A stretch of DNA of 64,000 nt from a bacterium (lineage in GTDB: Bacteria; Krumholzibacteriota; Krumholzibacteriia; LZORAL124-64-63). A program made the position numbers and the translations under genes. Of the stretch, positions 8,696 through 16,097 are shown one piece after another. Location of the stretch: the NCBI GenBank assembly GCA_024231905.1, contig JAAEQC010000092.1:24726-88725 (forward strand), written 5' to 3'. Position 1 is the stretch's first letter. Each line of letters starts with the position of its first letter. The notes below the pieces were generated by a model. That model saw nothing but the letters and a program-made list of their open reading frames with translations. It was not told where the DNA came from and did no database searches.

Positions 8696-9419
8696 ATGGA
8701 TTCGCAACGGTTCTGGCAGGAGGAAATGCGCCGTTTTCCCCACGGGGGAGGCGGCGCGGCCCTGTGGGTGGCGCGCGTCAACAGCGGCGGAGGCACCACG
8801 GTACTCCAACTGGTCTATGCCTGGGGTGGGGGCCGCGCCCGGGAGGAGGGGCTGGTGGGACGACCGCCCCTGGGAGCCATGTTGCGCGCGGTGTCGTCGG
8901 CCCGCGAGGAACTCCAGAACCGGGAGGGGGACGAAGCCCTCTGGGTCGAGCCACTGCTGACGGGCGACCGTCCCCAGGGGTGCCTGGCCGTGTGGTTCGA
9001 CGCGGCCCAGGCCTGGCGGGAATCCGTGTTCCTGTGGTCCCAGGAACTGGCGCCGCGTCTGGGCTCCATGCTCGCTCAACTATCGCCCGTGTTGCCCGCC
9101 GCGGCGCCCCGGCCCGTAGCCCAGCCCACACTCTTTCCTCTGCCGCCGGTTCCGACGCTGACCACCGGCGAGACCGGCCCGCGCGGCACCCTGCCCCTAC
9201 CCCGGCCGGTGATGGTGCCGGGTATTCCCGGCTGCGTGGGAGTGAGCCGGGAGATGGGCGAGTTGGGCCGTCGCCTGGGACCGGTCGCCAACAGCGGCGT
9301 GAATGTCCTGCTCCGGGGGGAGAGTGGCACGGGCAAGGAGATCGTCGCCCGGGCGCTCCACGAATGCAGCGACCGCCGCAAGGGGCCGTTCCTGGGGCAG
9401 AACTGCGCGGCCTTGCCGG
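8696..9419 (+). pseudogene. Sigma-54-dependent activator, 5' half (interrupted)
   Basis: N-terminal part of an NtrC-family enhancer-binding protein. About 130 residues of an unassigned, possibly GAF-like, sensory region and a Pro-rich linker are followed by the AAA+ domain with Walker A GESGTGKE (about residue 206). The host sequence stops after NCAALP at the left attachment repeat. Reading through gives 46 foreign residues to a stop at 9556. The half lacks the GAFTGA loop, Walker B and DNA-binding domain, so it cannot activate sigma-54. Start ATG 8696 follows GGAAGGGG. The remainder lies at 20465-21256; spliced through one repeat copy, the intact gene encodes about 501 residues. Confidence 0.93.
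9410..9419. repeat. Left attachment repeat (attL core)
   Basis: GCCTTGCCGG, identical to 20465-20474. It is the last host sequence before the element and encodes part of the conserved N-C-A-A-L-P-E motif of sigma-54 activators. Confidence 0.85.
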
Positions 9420-9446
9420 GGCAACCGCTTTCTGTGGATTATAGAG

Positions 9447-9854
9447 TTATCCCACGCCGACACGCGGTCTACGAGGCATCGGATTGTCGGGGTCCGGGTA
9501 GTATTCGCTACAGACCATGCACCTCCAAGCGTGCTCTTCGTGCTTCATGGGGCTGAAGATCCGCTTAGACCGGCACTCGGCACAGTACATGTAGCCGTTC
9601 TTCTTGTCCTGCCAGCAGCCGTACTTCTCCCTGAAGCGTAGCCGTGGCCGGTGGAATAGGTACAGGGCCAACGATAGAAGCGCCACGATCAGGCACAGCA
9701 CGATCATCGCCAGAAGCATTGTAGGATCCGCCTCGTCAATCAGGCGCTCAAGCCGCTCCCTGATCGCCGTTGCCACCAGGCCGATCAGGAAAGCTGCGGC
9801 CGTCGCGGCGATCATGCCGAGGTGGTTCACGAATCCGGACCAGAAGCTCTTCAC
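9447..9854 (-). CDS. Zinc-ribbon membrane protein, unknown function
   Basis: 135 residues, not recognised. Two hydrophobic segments, about residues 11-32 (MIAATAAAFLIGLVATAI) and 45-70 (MLLAMIVLCLIVALLSLALY), are followed by a soluble tail. In the tail CAEC and CMVC (about 17 residues apart) would form a zinc ribbon. GTG 9854 is preferred over the in-frame ATG 9902 because AAGGGAG stands five bases upstream. It abuts the left end of the element (27 bp from the attachment repeat), a typical position for satellite or prophage cargo. Confidence 0.65.
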   Translation of the reverse strand: MKSFWSGFVNHLGMIAATAAAFLIGLVATAIRERLERLIDEADPTMLLAMIVLCLIVALLSLALYLFHRPRLRFREKYGCWQDKKNGYMYCAECRSKRIFSPMKHEEHAWRCMVCSEYYPDPDNPMPRRPRVGVG

Positions 9855-10296
9855 ACACACTCCCTTCGCGCAGCACGCTACGGTTACATTGTAGACGTGC
9901 AAGGGGGGCGACTCAAGCTTCCGTCGGGCCCTGGCGGGAGATTCTGGACGCGCTAGTGTGCGTGGCCCGGTTTCGGGGTAGCCACAGACCCCCCGGGCGC
10001 CAGCAGCACAATGGTGGGGGCGAGTCAGGTGGCATCCGTTACCACCTCGGAGCCCCGCACCGGCCGCGACGGCAAGAACTATCCAGCGAAATCAGTCCGG
10101 AGAGACACCTCAACCCGCGGGGGTGGCGCCGAAAGAGGGTTGTCAGATGCCTCGAATTCGCCTAGTATCCCGCACCTGAACACAAGCGACTACTGAGCTA
10201 TTTATTTGAATTACTGCTGTACACGCTGTGTATCTGAGCATTAGGTTGAGTCAGCAATCGGTGCCCGATCGCGAGCTTGGCCCAAGGAGATGGACG
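9855..10296. other. Largely non-coding stretch with a possible gene remnant
   Basis: No convincing complete gene. A + strand frame at 10011-10196 (61 codons) contains SEPRTGRDGKNYPA, a string that recalls the GRDGKxYPA segment near the HTH of ParB-like proteins, but it lacks the rest of the family and a ribosome-binding site. It may be a remnant. The right part is A+T rich and carries the promoter at 10206-10234. Confidence 0.3.
10206..10234 (+). promoter_or_regulatory. Candidate promoter of the unknown cassette
   Basis: TTGAAT (10206-10211), 17 bp, TGTATC (10229-10234), in an A+T-rich patch. The spacer and -10 contain the inverted pair TACAC/GTGTA, somewhat like the inverted repeat at the tyrosine recombinase promoter (13218-13235). 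It would transcribe the genes at 10297, 10591 and 11699. Confidence 0.4.
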
Positions 10297-10524
10297 ATGG
10301 GTTTGTTAGTATCGAAGACCAAAGGTGCCGAAGTCGCTGGTGCGTCGCCGGAGTTCGTAAGCATGGTCAATGAGATTGGCCACAGTGCGGACGTCCGCCA
10401 GCAGACGAACTGCCGGACGGTAATCCCCCTTCAAGAGGGTGGACATAGTCCAACTCCCTCCCCGCCCCGTGCCTCTGGGGCTTTTCGGAGATTCATTGGT
10501 ATTTTTCGAGGCCAGACGCCTTAG
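10297..10524 (+). CDS. Small unknown protein
   Basis: 75 residues beginning MGLLVSKTKGAEVAG. It is not recognised and has no clear domain. The C-terminal third is Pro/Ser/Gly rich and ends basic (RRFIGIFRGQTP). Support comes from an excellent AAGGAG eight bases before ATG 10297 and from the candidate promoter about 60 bp upstream. It is the first gene of a co-oriented, A+T-richer trio. Confidence 0.5.
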   Translation: MGLLVSKTKGAEVAGASPEFVSMVNEIGHSADVRQQTNCRTVIPLQEGGHSPTPSPPRASGAFRRFIGIFRGQTP

Positions 10525-10590
10525 CGGATCAAGATTCCGCTAGCGTATGGCCGCAGCAGTCCGTGCAACTTCGACTTTGGAGGAGTTGGT

Positions 10591-11718
10591 TTGTGCGTAT
10601 CCGTATTCGCGCCGAAACAGGCGATTTGTATCAGATATGGCTCCGAGTCCGTTTGGCTTCATAAGTATTTCGGATGCGTCGAGCTCGCCGTTGACCTGCT
10701 CATCGCGAACAAAGATGAAGCGCCGATCGAATCCCTGGTTTGTATCGTGCCTCAGCGGCTATTTGAGTTCGATGGATCAATCCGAAAAGAGCCGATCGCA
10801 TTCGCCGACCTGACTCACGACCTGCGAAGTCCTGAATCCGATTTCTCTGGAGAGAAAAGCTACCACATTGACGAGAAGACGAATGGCACGATCGTAAGGC
10901 TGTCTATTGCAGACCCGAAGGCCGCGGATGACGAGCTGCACTATGTGGGTGAGTTTTATTCCGGCAATAAGATGGAGCCGTTCTCGGATAGTTCCGCAGA
11001 ACGCGTGATCATGAACAACCGTTCGACCTGTTCGGTCCAGGTGAAACTATTCAAGCCAATGGCGCCCGGAGCCTCGCGTTGGTTTAGGTGGCATTTTCGA
11101 GCGTTGTCAGGGCCCTCGCGCATGAGGACGAAGCGGTCCTTCATCAAGGCGCTATCCAGGAATTCCGTTTGCTTCACCTACCAGGTCAACGGGCCAGCCA
11201 GAGTTCGCAAGGGCGCGCGGAATAACTTCACCGCTTTTCGACGAGAGCTTGATCTGAGAATCAAGTACAGCCCTGAGAAGTACAGCCCCGAAGCGACCAG
11301 AAATCTGTATGACGCGCTCCAGACACTTGAGGAGCAACTGATCACTAACGGAACCCACCACGACTTGACCTCAGTGGAGATCAATGACTGGCGAACGAGG
11401 TTTTTTGAGTATCCTATGATGCCCTTTACAGAGCGACATATTGACGGCGCGGTTCGCGTTGTCGGAGATCAGCCCAACTTTGAGAAGCGCAAGGACAACG
11501 GTGGCGATAATTCAGAGTACTACGAGTGGGCAAGCGGCAAAGCGCAGTTGCCTCGGATTGCGGAGTACGAGGAACATGGTGACTTTGGCGTTCGATTCAC
11601 CACTAAGTACGTGCCGTGGATATATAGGCACGGAACACTTCTCGGTATTCTAGGCTTCCTGATGGGAGCGGTTCGGCTCGGTCTATCCATTTTTGGAAAT
11701 GGCGAAGAATCTCAGTAG
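10591..11718 (+). CDS. Unknown protein with C-terminal membrane anchor
   Basis: 375 residues, function not recognised. The body is mixed and strand-rich with several Arg/Lys-rich patches (RMRTKRSFIKALSR near 170-185) and a tandem KYSPEKYSPE duplication near 225-234. A single hydrophobic segment (about 350-370, GTLLGILGFLMGAVRLGLSIF) near the C-terminus would anchor it with the bulk on one face of the inner membrane. Start TTG 10591 follows GGAGGAG by five bases. Codon use is clearly less G+C biased than host genes, indicating transfer. It overlaps the next frame by about 20 bp. Confidence 0.6.
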   Translation: MCVSVFAPKQAICIRYGSESVWLHKYFGCVELAVDLLIANKDEAPIESLVCIVPQRLFEFDGSIRKEPIAFADLTHDLRSPESDFSGEKSYHIDEKTNGTIVRLSIADPKAADDELHYVGEFYSGNKMEPFSDSSAERVIMNNRSTCSVQVKLFKPMAPGASRWFRWHFRALSGPSRMRTKRSFIKALSRNSVCFTYQVNGPARVRKGARNNFTAFRRELDLRIKYSPEKYSPEATRNLYDALQTLEEQLITNGTHHDLTSVEINDWRTRFFEYPMMPFTERHIDGAVRVVGDQPNFEKRKDNGGDNSEYYEWASGKAQLPRIAEYEEHGDFGVRFTTKYVPWIYRHGTLLGILGFLMGAVRLGLSIFGNGEESQ

Positions 11719-12055
11719 TCTCGCCCAGAAGCTTCTACGCCTTGGCTTGCGAGTCTCGGACCTATATGACCCTATTGCGAATCGGTGGTCAGCGTCGTCA
11801 CCGATGTCATTGACGGCCCGAATAAACTCGGGATTTACGGCCTGTTTGGTCGGCATCACATTCCTCCGATACGGCTACATATTCTTCAAGCGGTATCGGC
11901 GAGATAAATACCGTGCTTTAGACCTTGATGGCGGCGACCAAACACCCGTATTAGGAATACGGCGAAATCGCCCCCGGCTCAAATCCCCCCGTGCTGGAGG
12001 CTGGGACACCTTTTGTTTATCCGGGTTCCCAGAATCATCTCTACGCCGATTGTGA
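11699..12055 (+). CDS. Small unknown protein with one membrane segment
   Basis: 118 residues from ATG 11699, overlapping the preceding gene by 20 bp. Residues about 45-65 (GFTACLVGITFLRYGYIFF) look membrane-spanning and are followed by a basic segment KRYRRDKYR. The last ~35 residues look like random translation and may reflect a truncated 3' end near a recombination scar. No family recognised. Confidence 0.4.
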   Translation: MAKNLSSLAQKLLRLGLRVSDLYDPIANRWSASSPMSLTARINSGFTACLVGITFLRYGYIFFKRYRRDKYRALDLDGGDQTPVLGIRRNRPRLKSPRAGGWDTFCLSGFPESSLRRL

Positions 12056-12112
12056 CGAGTCTGTACTATGCGAGGAATTGGGCGAATCGGGCGCTCTTGC
12101 ATTCGTTCGGAA

Positions 12113-12695
12113 TCAGATCTTCAGGCTAAATCTGCCTCCCAGTGCATGGAGGACGGGGGGAATGTCGCAGTCTGCCAGTAACTCAATCTTCTCAATGATA
12201 TCCCGCAGCGCCTCCAGGTCGGCCGCACCGTCGCGCAGGGCGGCCCGTATGGACGCCTCCACCTGCGCCCGGGGTACGGCGGCGGTCTTCTCGCCGAGGG
12301 TCGACAGTCGATCCTGGGCGGTCTCAAGGGAGTGCTCTGTCTGGGCTAACTTGAACGCGAGGGCCTTGGAATCCCACAGGCGATGCCCTCGACCAGGTTG
12401 TCCACGCGTGTCTGCAGACACCGGACCTCCCGCTCCAGGGGACGGCGGTCCTTTGCTTGCTGTCGGGCCCGCTTCACCTCGGCCTGTGCGATCTCCCGGG
12501 CCGCGATCTTCACGGCATTGGCGCCGGCCGCCAAGTCCAAGGCCCATTGCTGCACGGCCTTCTCGAGCATCTCCACACGGACAATGGCTTTGGATCCGCA
12601 GTCGGTGGCTGCGCCGTAGGGGGCGCACCTGTAGTTCCTGAATGGCCACTCGCCACTGGTCAGAACGCGGGTGCCGCTGCAGGCGTAGGTGGGGG
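12113..12695 (-). pseudogene. Decayed large serine recombinase, C-terminal part
   Basis: Two frames of the - strand together match the C-terminal half of the intact serine recombinase at 16098-17630. Upstream is the zinc beta-ribbon end (SGEWPFRNYRCAPYG...CGSKAIVRVEMLEKAVQQW, compare GGVWPYRNYRC...CGSKRIVRVEYLEDAVKEW). Downstream are the coiled coil and the tail PPVLHALGGRFSL (compare PPILHAFGQEFPL). The frame changes near 12370-12385, and the N-terminal catalytic domain is absent, so it is non-functional. It points to an earlier integration event by a related element. Confidence 0.85.
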
Positions 12696-13010
12696 CGTCC
12701 CGATGAAGGTTGTGGCGGACTCGTCGAAGATCCCTCTCAAGGCTGTTCACACCGAAATCGAGGTTTGAGCCAAAGAACGCGGAGGCCACCGGCTTGGTGA
12801 CGCTCTCCAGCGACGGACGGCGATTTCCAGGTAGCTTACCCCTGACTAGGTCGTCGGCATGGTGACGGTCGTGGCGTTGGCCGAGGTCTCCTTCCCGGTG
12901 GTGTAGCTCTGGCCCGATCCTCTGTGCCGAATCGGATATCATACCACTATACTTATTCGCCATTCTTCCCGTGTAACCGCGATTTCCGGCTCACATGGGA
13001 GGACGAAACC
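12696..13010. other. Stretch without a recognisable gene
   Basis: Between the dead recombinase and the 40-residue ORF no supported gene is seen. The - strand is open to 12963 but has no family resemblance outside the recombinase segment. Confidence 0.4.
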
Positions 13011-13133
13011 ATGGCCAACGACGAGAAACCCACGCCCCGAATCAGAAGATCTGCGGCGATTCCGATTTGGGCGCTGGGCGCCCTGAAGTGCATTCTGGTC
13101 GAGCTCATCGTTCGATGGGTGCTCGGGCTGTAA
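13011..13133 (+). CDS. 40-residue hydrophobic-tail peptide
   Basis: MANDEKPTPRIRRSAAIP followed by a hydrophobic helix, WALGALKCILVELIVRWVLGL, to the end. GGGAGGA stands about 10 bases before ATG 13011, and the frame ends in TAA. A single-helix small membrane protein is plausible; no family recognised. It lies 80 bp before the tyrosine recombinase promoter. Confidence 0.45.
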   Translation: MANDEKPTPRIRRSAAIPIWALGALKCILVELIVRWVLGL

Positions 13134-13212
13134 TCGCTGCGAGGAACCTGCCGGGCATGTTCTGCGAGTCGCGGTAGGCGGCGAGGATGTCGCGAAACGT
13201 CCCTCCACCCGG

Positions 13213-13240
13213 TTGACACACCGTGTATATGGTGTATAAT
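13213..13240 (+). promoter_or_regulatory. Consensus sigma-70 promoter with overlapping inverted repeat
   Basis: TTGACA (13213-13218), 16 bp, TATAAT (13235-13240): both hexamers match consensus. The spacer carries ACACC (13218-13222) and GGTGT (13231-13235) as an inverted pair, a probable operator for a repressor. It would fire the tyrosine recombinase operon, starting near 13247. Confidence 0.75.
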
Positions 13241-13292
13241 GGTAGAAATGGAAGTATTAGAGGTATACCTTCCGGCTGTCTGGAGGACGACA

Positions 13293-14252
13293 GTGATCAC
13301 CCAGAATGAATTCAAGACGACTGAGATCCAGGCAGCACGGCAGACGGCTCTCGCGATCACGGATACGGCACGGCTCGTTGAGGCGTTTCTCTCTGGCCGC
13401 AACGAACGGACCTTGCGCGCTTACAACGGAGATCTCAGAGACTTCGCCAAGTTCGCCGACGCGGCCGACGTACCAACTGCCGCCGCTCTTCTATTGGGAC
13501 GCGGCCACGGATCAGCCAACGCATTGGCTCTGTTCTATCGGTCCGGCCTTTTCGACCGTGGTTTTGCCCCAGCTACGATCAATCGCCGACTCGCCGCCCT
13601 TCGGGCGCTGGTGAAGATGGCCCGGACTCTCGGATTTGTGACCTGGTCTCTGGAGGTTGAGAGCGTTAAGGCACGCTCCTATCGAGATACGCGCGGGCCC
13701 GGCCCGCGTGGTGTGAGGGCCATTCTGGGCACTCTGGATGGCGACACTCGGCCAAAGGCCCTGCGGGACCGGGCCGTGCTGCGGCTCCTCTACGACTGCG
13801 GCCTGCGCCGCGGGGAGGTCGTCGGTCTCGACGTGGGGGATCTCGACCTTGAAGGCGATCGAGTCTTCGTTCTGGGGAAGGGTCGGACAGGTCGGGAGCC
13901 GGTGACCCTGCCGGCGCCGACTACTGAGGCCCTGACGGCTTGGCTAACCGCCCACCCGACCGGCGAGGGGCCGCTGTTCGTCAACTTCGATAGAGCGGGG
14001 AAGGGCAGTCGCCTCACGGGGCGCTCCGTGGGCCGTCTGGTTGCGGCTCTGGGCGCTCGGGTTGGCCTGGAAGTCCGCCCACATGGCCTGCGGCATACGG
14101 CTATCACGGAGGCTCTTGAGGCCACTGGCGGCGACGTGCGACGGGTAGCCAGATTCTCTAGGCACGCCGACATCCGCGTTCTGAGCCTCTACGATGACAA
14201 CCGCGAGGATCTGGGGGGTGAGGTCGCACGCTTGGTTGCGGCTGCGGTCTGA
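13293..14252 (+). CDS. Tyrosine recombinase / integrase
   Basis: 319-residue site-specific DNA recombinase of the XerC/D-phage integrase superfamily. An N-terminal SAM-like core-binding domain spans about residues 30-120 (LSGRNERTLRAYNGDLRDF). The catalytic domain carries Arg I in DCGLRRGEVVGL (about 168), the HGLRHT box (about 266) and H/Y in RHADIRVLSLYDD (about 291-303), with Tyr as nucleophile. GTG 13293 is chosen because GGAGG precedes it by six bases and the earlier in-frame ATGs lie within or at the start of the promoter. It could drive integration or excision of the element, or resolve it; the RHH gene follows 14 bp later. Confidence 0.92.
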   Translation: MITQNEFKTTEIQAARQTALAITDTARLVEAFLSGRNERTLRAYNGDLRDFAKFADAADVPTAAALLLGRGHGSANALALFYRSGLFDRGFAPATINRRLAALRALVKMARTLGFVTWSLEVESVKARSYRDTRGPGPRGVRAILGTLDGDTRPKALRDRAVLRLLYDCGLRRGEVVGLDVGDLDLEGDRVFVLGKGRTGREPVTLPAPTTEALTAWLTAHPTGEGPLFVNFDRAGKGSRLTGRSVGRLVAALGARVGLEVRPHGLRHTAITEALEATGGDVRRVARFSRHADIRVLSLYDDNREDLGGEVARLVAAAV

Positions 14253-14266
14253 ATCGAGGAGAGACG

Positions 14267-14494
14267 ATGGCGAATGAACCGGGGCCAGCGAAGAAGAAGA
14301 CGAGCTTCTATCTACCAATCGACCTCATGGAGCAGGCCCGAGATGCGGCGTGGTGGTCTCGAATATCTCTTGCTGAGTTAGTTGAGGCGGCATTGCGGAA
14401 GGAGATTCGTCGCTTAGCTCGGAGCCACGGGCGATCAAATGGAGAGTTTCCTCGGAGAAAGGCCGAATTGAAAGCGGGGCGGCCTCTCAAATAG
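14267..14494 (+). CDS. Ribbon-helix-helix DNA-binding protein
   Basis: 75 residues. KKTSFYLPIDLMEQARDA (residues 10-27) is the beta-strand plus first helix of a CopG/ParD-type RHH. RISLAELVEAALRKEIRRL forms the second helix, and the C-terminal tail is basic. GAGGAGAG stands just before ATG 14267. It probably forms a dimer that represses its own operon; the ACACC/GGTGT inverted repeat at 13218-13235 is a candidate target. It lies between the tyrosine recombinase and the DprA/PRTase pair. Confidence 0.75.
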   Translation: MANEPGPAKKKTSFYLPIDLMEQARDAAWWSRISLAELVEAALRKEIRRLARSHGRSNGEFPRRKAELKAGRPLK

Positions 14495-14568
14495 ACCATT
14501 TACTCTGAGTCCGACTATTGTGTTCATCCAGGAGGCAATCCAGCGGTCTCGAAATGGGGTGATTTGCC

Positions 14569-15276
14569 TTGCGACCAAATGACATGAAAGGCTATTCTCC
14601 AAGCGACTCAACCCTCCAACCGCAGGATTTGCTCGTGGTCACAGCCGCAGTCCAAGAATTGCTAGGCGAACTGAGCGTTGTCGAAGATAAGTGGGCTCCG
14701 CCTGAGTTGTACATCTCAGGCAACCGAGCCTTCTTGAGTCGCAGCCCTCGAGTCAGCGTGATTGGCACTCGCAAGCCTAGCGAACTCGGCATTCGAAACG
14801 CGCGTCGGTATTCTTCGTTTTTGGCCAAGAACAGGGCGACAGTGGTCAGTGGTCTCGCCATGGGTGTGGATACGATTGCGCATACTTCGGCAATTGAGAC
14901 TGGAGGCCTGACGATCGCAGTTCTTGGGACTCCGATCGGTGTTGTAACTCCCAAAGCGAATACAGAATTGCAGGGATTTATCGGTGAGCACCATTTGCTA
15001 GTATCACAGTTTGCACCTGGATCCCGAGTGTATCCTGGGAACTTTCCGAAACGAAATCGGACGATGGCGCTGATTAGCAATGGTACGATCATAATTGAGG
15101 CTGGCGAAACAAGCGGAACGATGAGTCAGGGCATCGAGACCCTTCGGCTGGGCCGACCGTTGTTCATTCTTGCTGATGTTTTAGAGGCTGGGTTGTCGTG
15201 GCCCCAAAAATTCTTGGATTACGGAGCTATCGTTCTGAGTGAACCGGAAGATCTTTTCGAGTTCCTGCCGATTTGA
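14569..15276 (+). CDS. DprA-like protein, ShosA-type antitoxin candidate
   Basis: 235-residue Rossmann (LOG/DprA) domain protein. Family motifs: SVIGTRKPSELG (about 65), VVSGLAMGVDTIAHTSAI (about 92), FPKRNRTMALISNGTIIIEA (about 163) and SGTMSQ. In housekeeping DprA this fold loads RecA on transforming DNA. Here it is short and paired with a ComF-like phosphoribosyltransferase whose TTG overlaps its TGA. In the ShosTA defence system a DprA-domain protein is the antitoxin of a PRTase toxin. Start TTG 14569 follows a GGGGTGA; ATG 14584 is possible. A+T-richer than host genes. Confidence 0.8.
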   Translation: MRPNDMKGYSPSDSTLQPQDLLVVTAAVQELLGELSVVEDKWAPPELYISGNRAFLSRSPRVSVIGTRKPSELGIRNARRYSSFLAKNRATVVSGLAMGVDTIAHTSAIETGGLTIAVLGTPIGVVTPKANTELQGFIGEHHLLVSQFAPGSRVYPGNFPKRNRTMALISNGTIIIEAGETSGTMSQGIETLRLGRPLFILADVLEAGLSWPQKFLDYGAIVLSEPEDLFEFLPI

Positions 15277-15941
15277 GCGTGATACCATTGTCTGAATTGT
15301 CCAGACCCAATCAGGTAACTTTCGGTTCCTACCTTATATATCCGACGCGCTGCCGGTCGCTTTGTGCCGCCAAGTTCAAGAACATGGTTCTCCAGATAAA
15401 AGAAGATCGATACAATTTTACAGCCAAGTGTCGAATGCCGGAGTATGCGGCGCGCAGGCTGGCAGAGTCTGTTACAGATACAGTCTTGACGGACTTCTTT
15501 GAGCCAGATTCGGTCTTGGTTCCTGTTCCAAGGAGCGGCATTCTTCAGAAGGATGCGCTTTGGCCGAGCCTTCGAATTTGCGAGGCGCTAGTGAGTCAAG
15601 GACTTGGGGCTAGGTATGAGCCGATCCTGCGACGGGAAATACCAGTCCCGAAGTCGAGCTATTCGAAGACCCGTACTGGGCCGACGCAGCATTTTCAATC
15701 GCTTTCTGCATCCCCAATTAGCACTGCGCGGAATATCATTCTCGTCGATGATATCGTCACGCGTGGAGCTACGTTTATAGGATGTTGCTGGCGACTTCTG
15801 GACACGTTGCCTGATCGCCGAGTCAAATGTTTCGCTATCGCACGCACAGTTTGGGACGAAGATGTCGGCGAACTGACTGACCCCTGCTTGGGAACCTGTA
15901 CGAGAGAAAGTGAACAGTTCGTGAGGAGAGAACCAGGTTAG
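15273..15941 (+). CDS. ComF-like phosphoribosyltransferase, ShosT-type toxin candidate
   Basis: 222 residues with a type I PRTase fold. SVLVPVPRSGI (about 80) marks the beta-strand before the active site, and NIILVDDIVTRGATF (about 152-166) is the PRPP-binding loop (DD-x-x-T-R-G-A-T). Unlike ComF there is no N-terminal zinc ribbon; only scattered cysteines are seen. Start TTG 15273 overlaps the DprA-like stop (TTGA), so the two are translationally coupled. The pair matches the gene content of ShosTA, with the order DprA then PRTase. Alternative: a detached competence pair, less likely in an element. Confidence 0.8.
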   Translation: MSVIPLSELSRPNQVTFGSYLIYPTRCRSLCAAKFKNMVLQIKEDRYNFTAKCRMPEYAARRLAESVTDTVLTDFFEPDSVLVPVPRSGILQKDALWPSLRICEALVSQGLGARYEPILRREIPVPKSSYSKTRTGPTQHFQSLSASPISTARNIILVDDIVTRGATFIGCCWRLLDTLPDRRVKCFAIARTVWDEDVGELTDPCLGTCTRESEQFVRREPG

Positions 15942-16097
15942 GTCGATCTATCGCTCAACCCGATGAGTCCCTAAAGAAGCATTATCGGACACATATTTCC
16001 GTTATCAGTGACGGCGAATTCCATCCGGTACTGACCGCTAGAAGATCGGTTGATCCCCGCGCGTGAGATCGCGAATCCAGCGGAACAGCCGGATCTA
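15942..16097. other. Gap between converging transcripts
   Basis: 156 bp between the + strand PRTase gene and the - strand recombinase end. No gene and no strong terminator hairpin seen. Confidence 0.4.

Noticed and set aside
10011..10196. Small frame with a ParB-like GRDGKNYPA string
   Set aside because: Only one short motif, no start signal, no HTH; kept only as a possible remnant in the gap description.
12800..12920. - strand string GQSYTTGKETSANATT, reminiscent of a phage structural protein end
   Set aside because: Too short and stops immediately; no continuation found.
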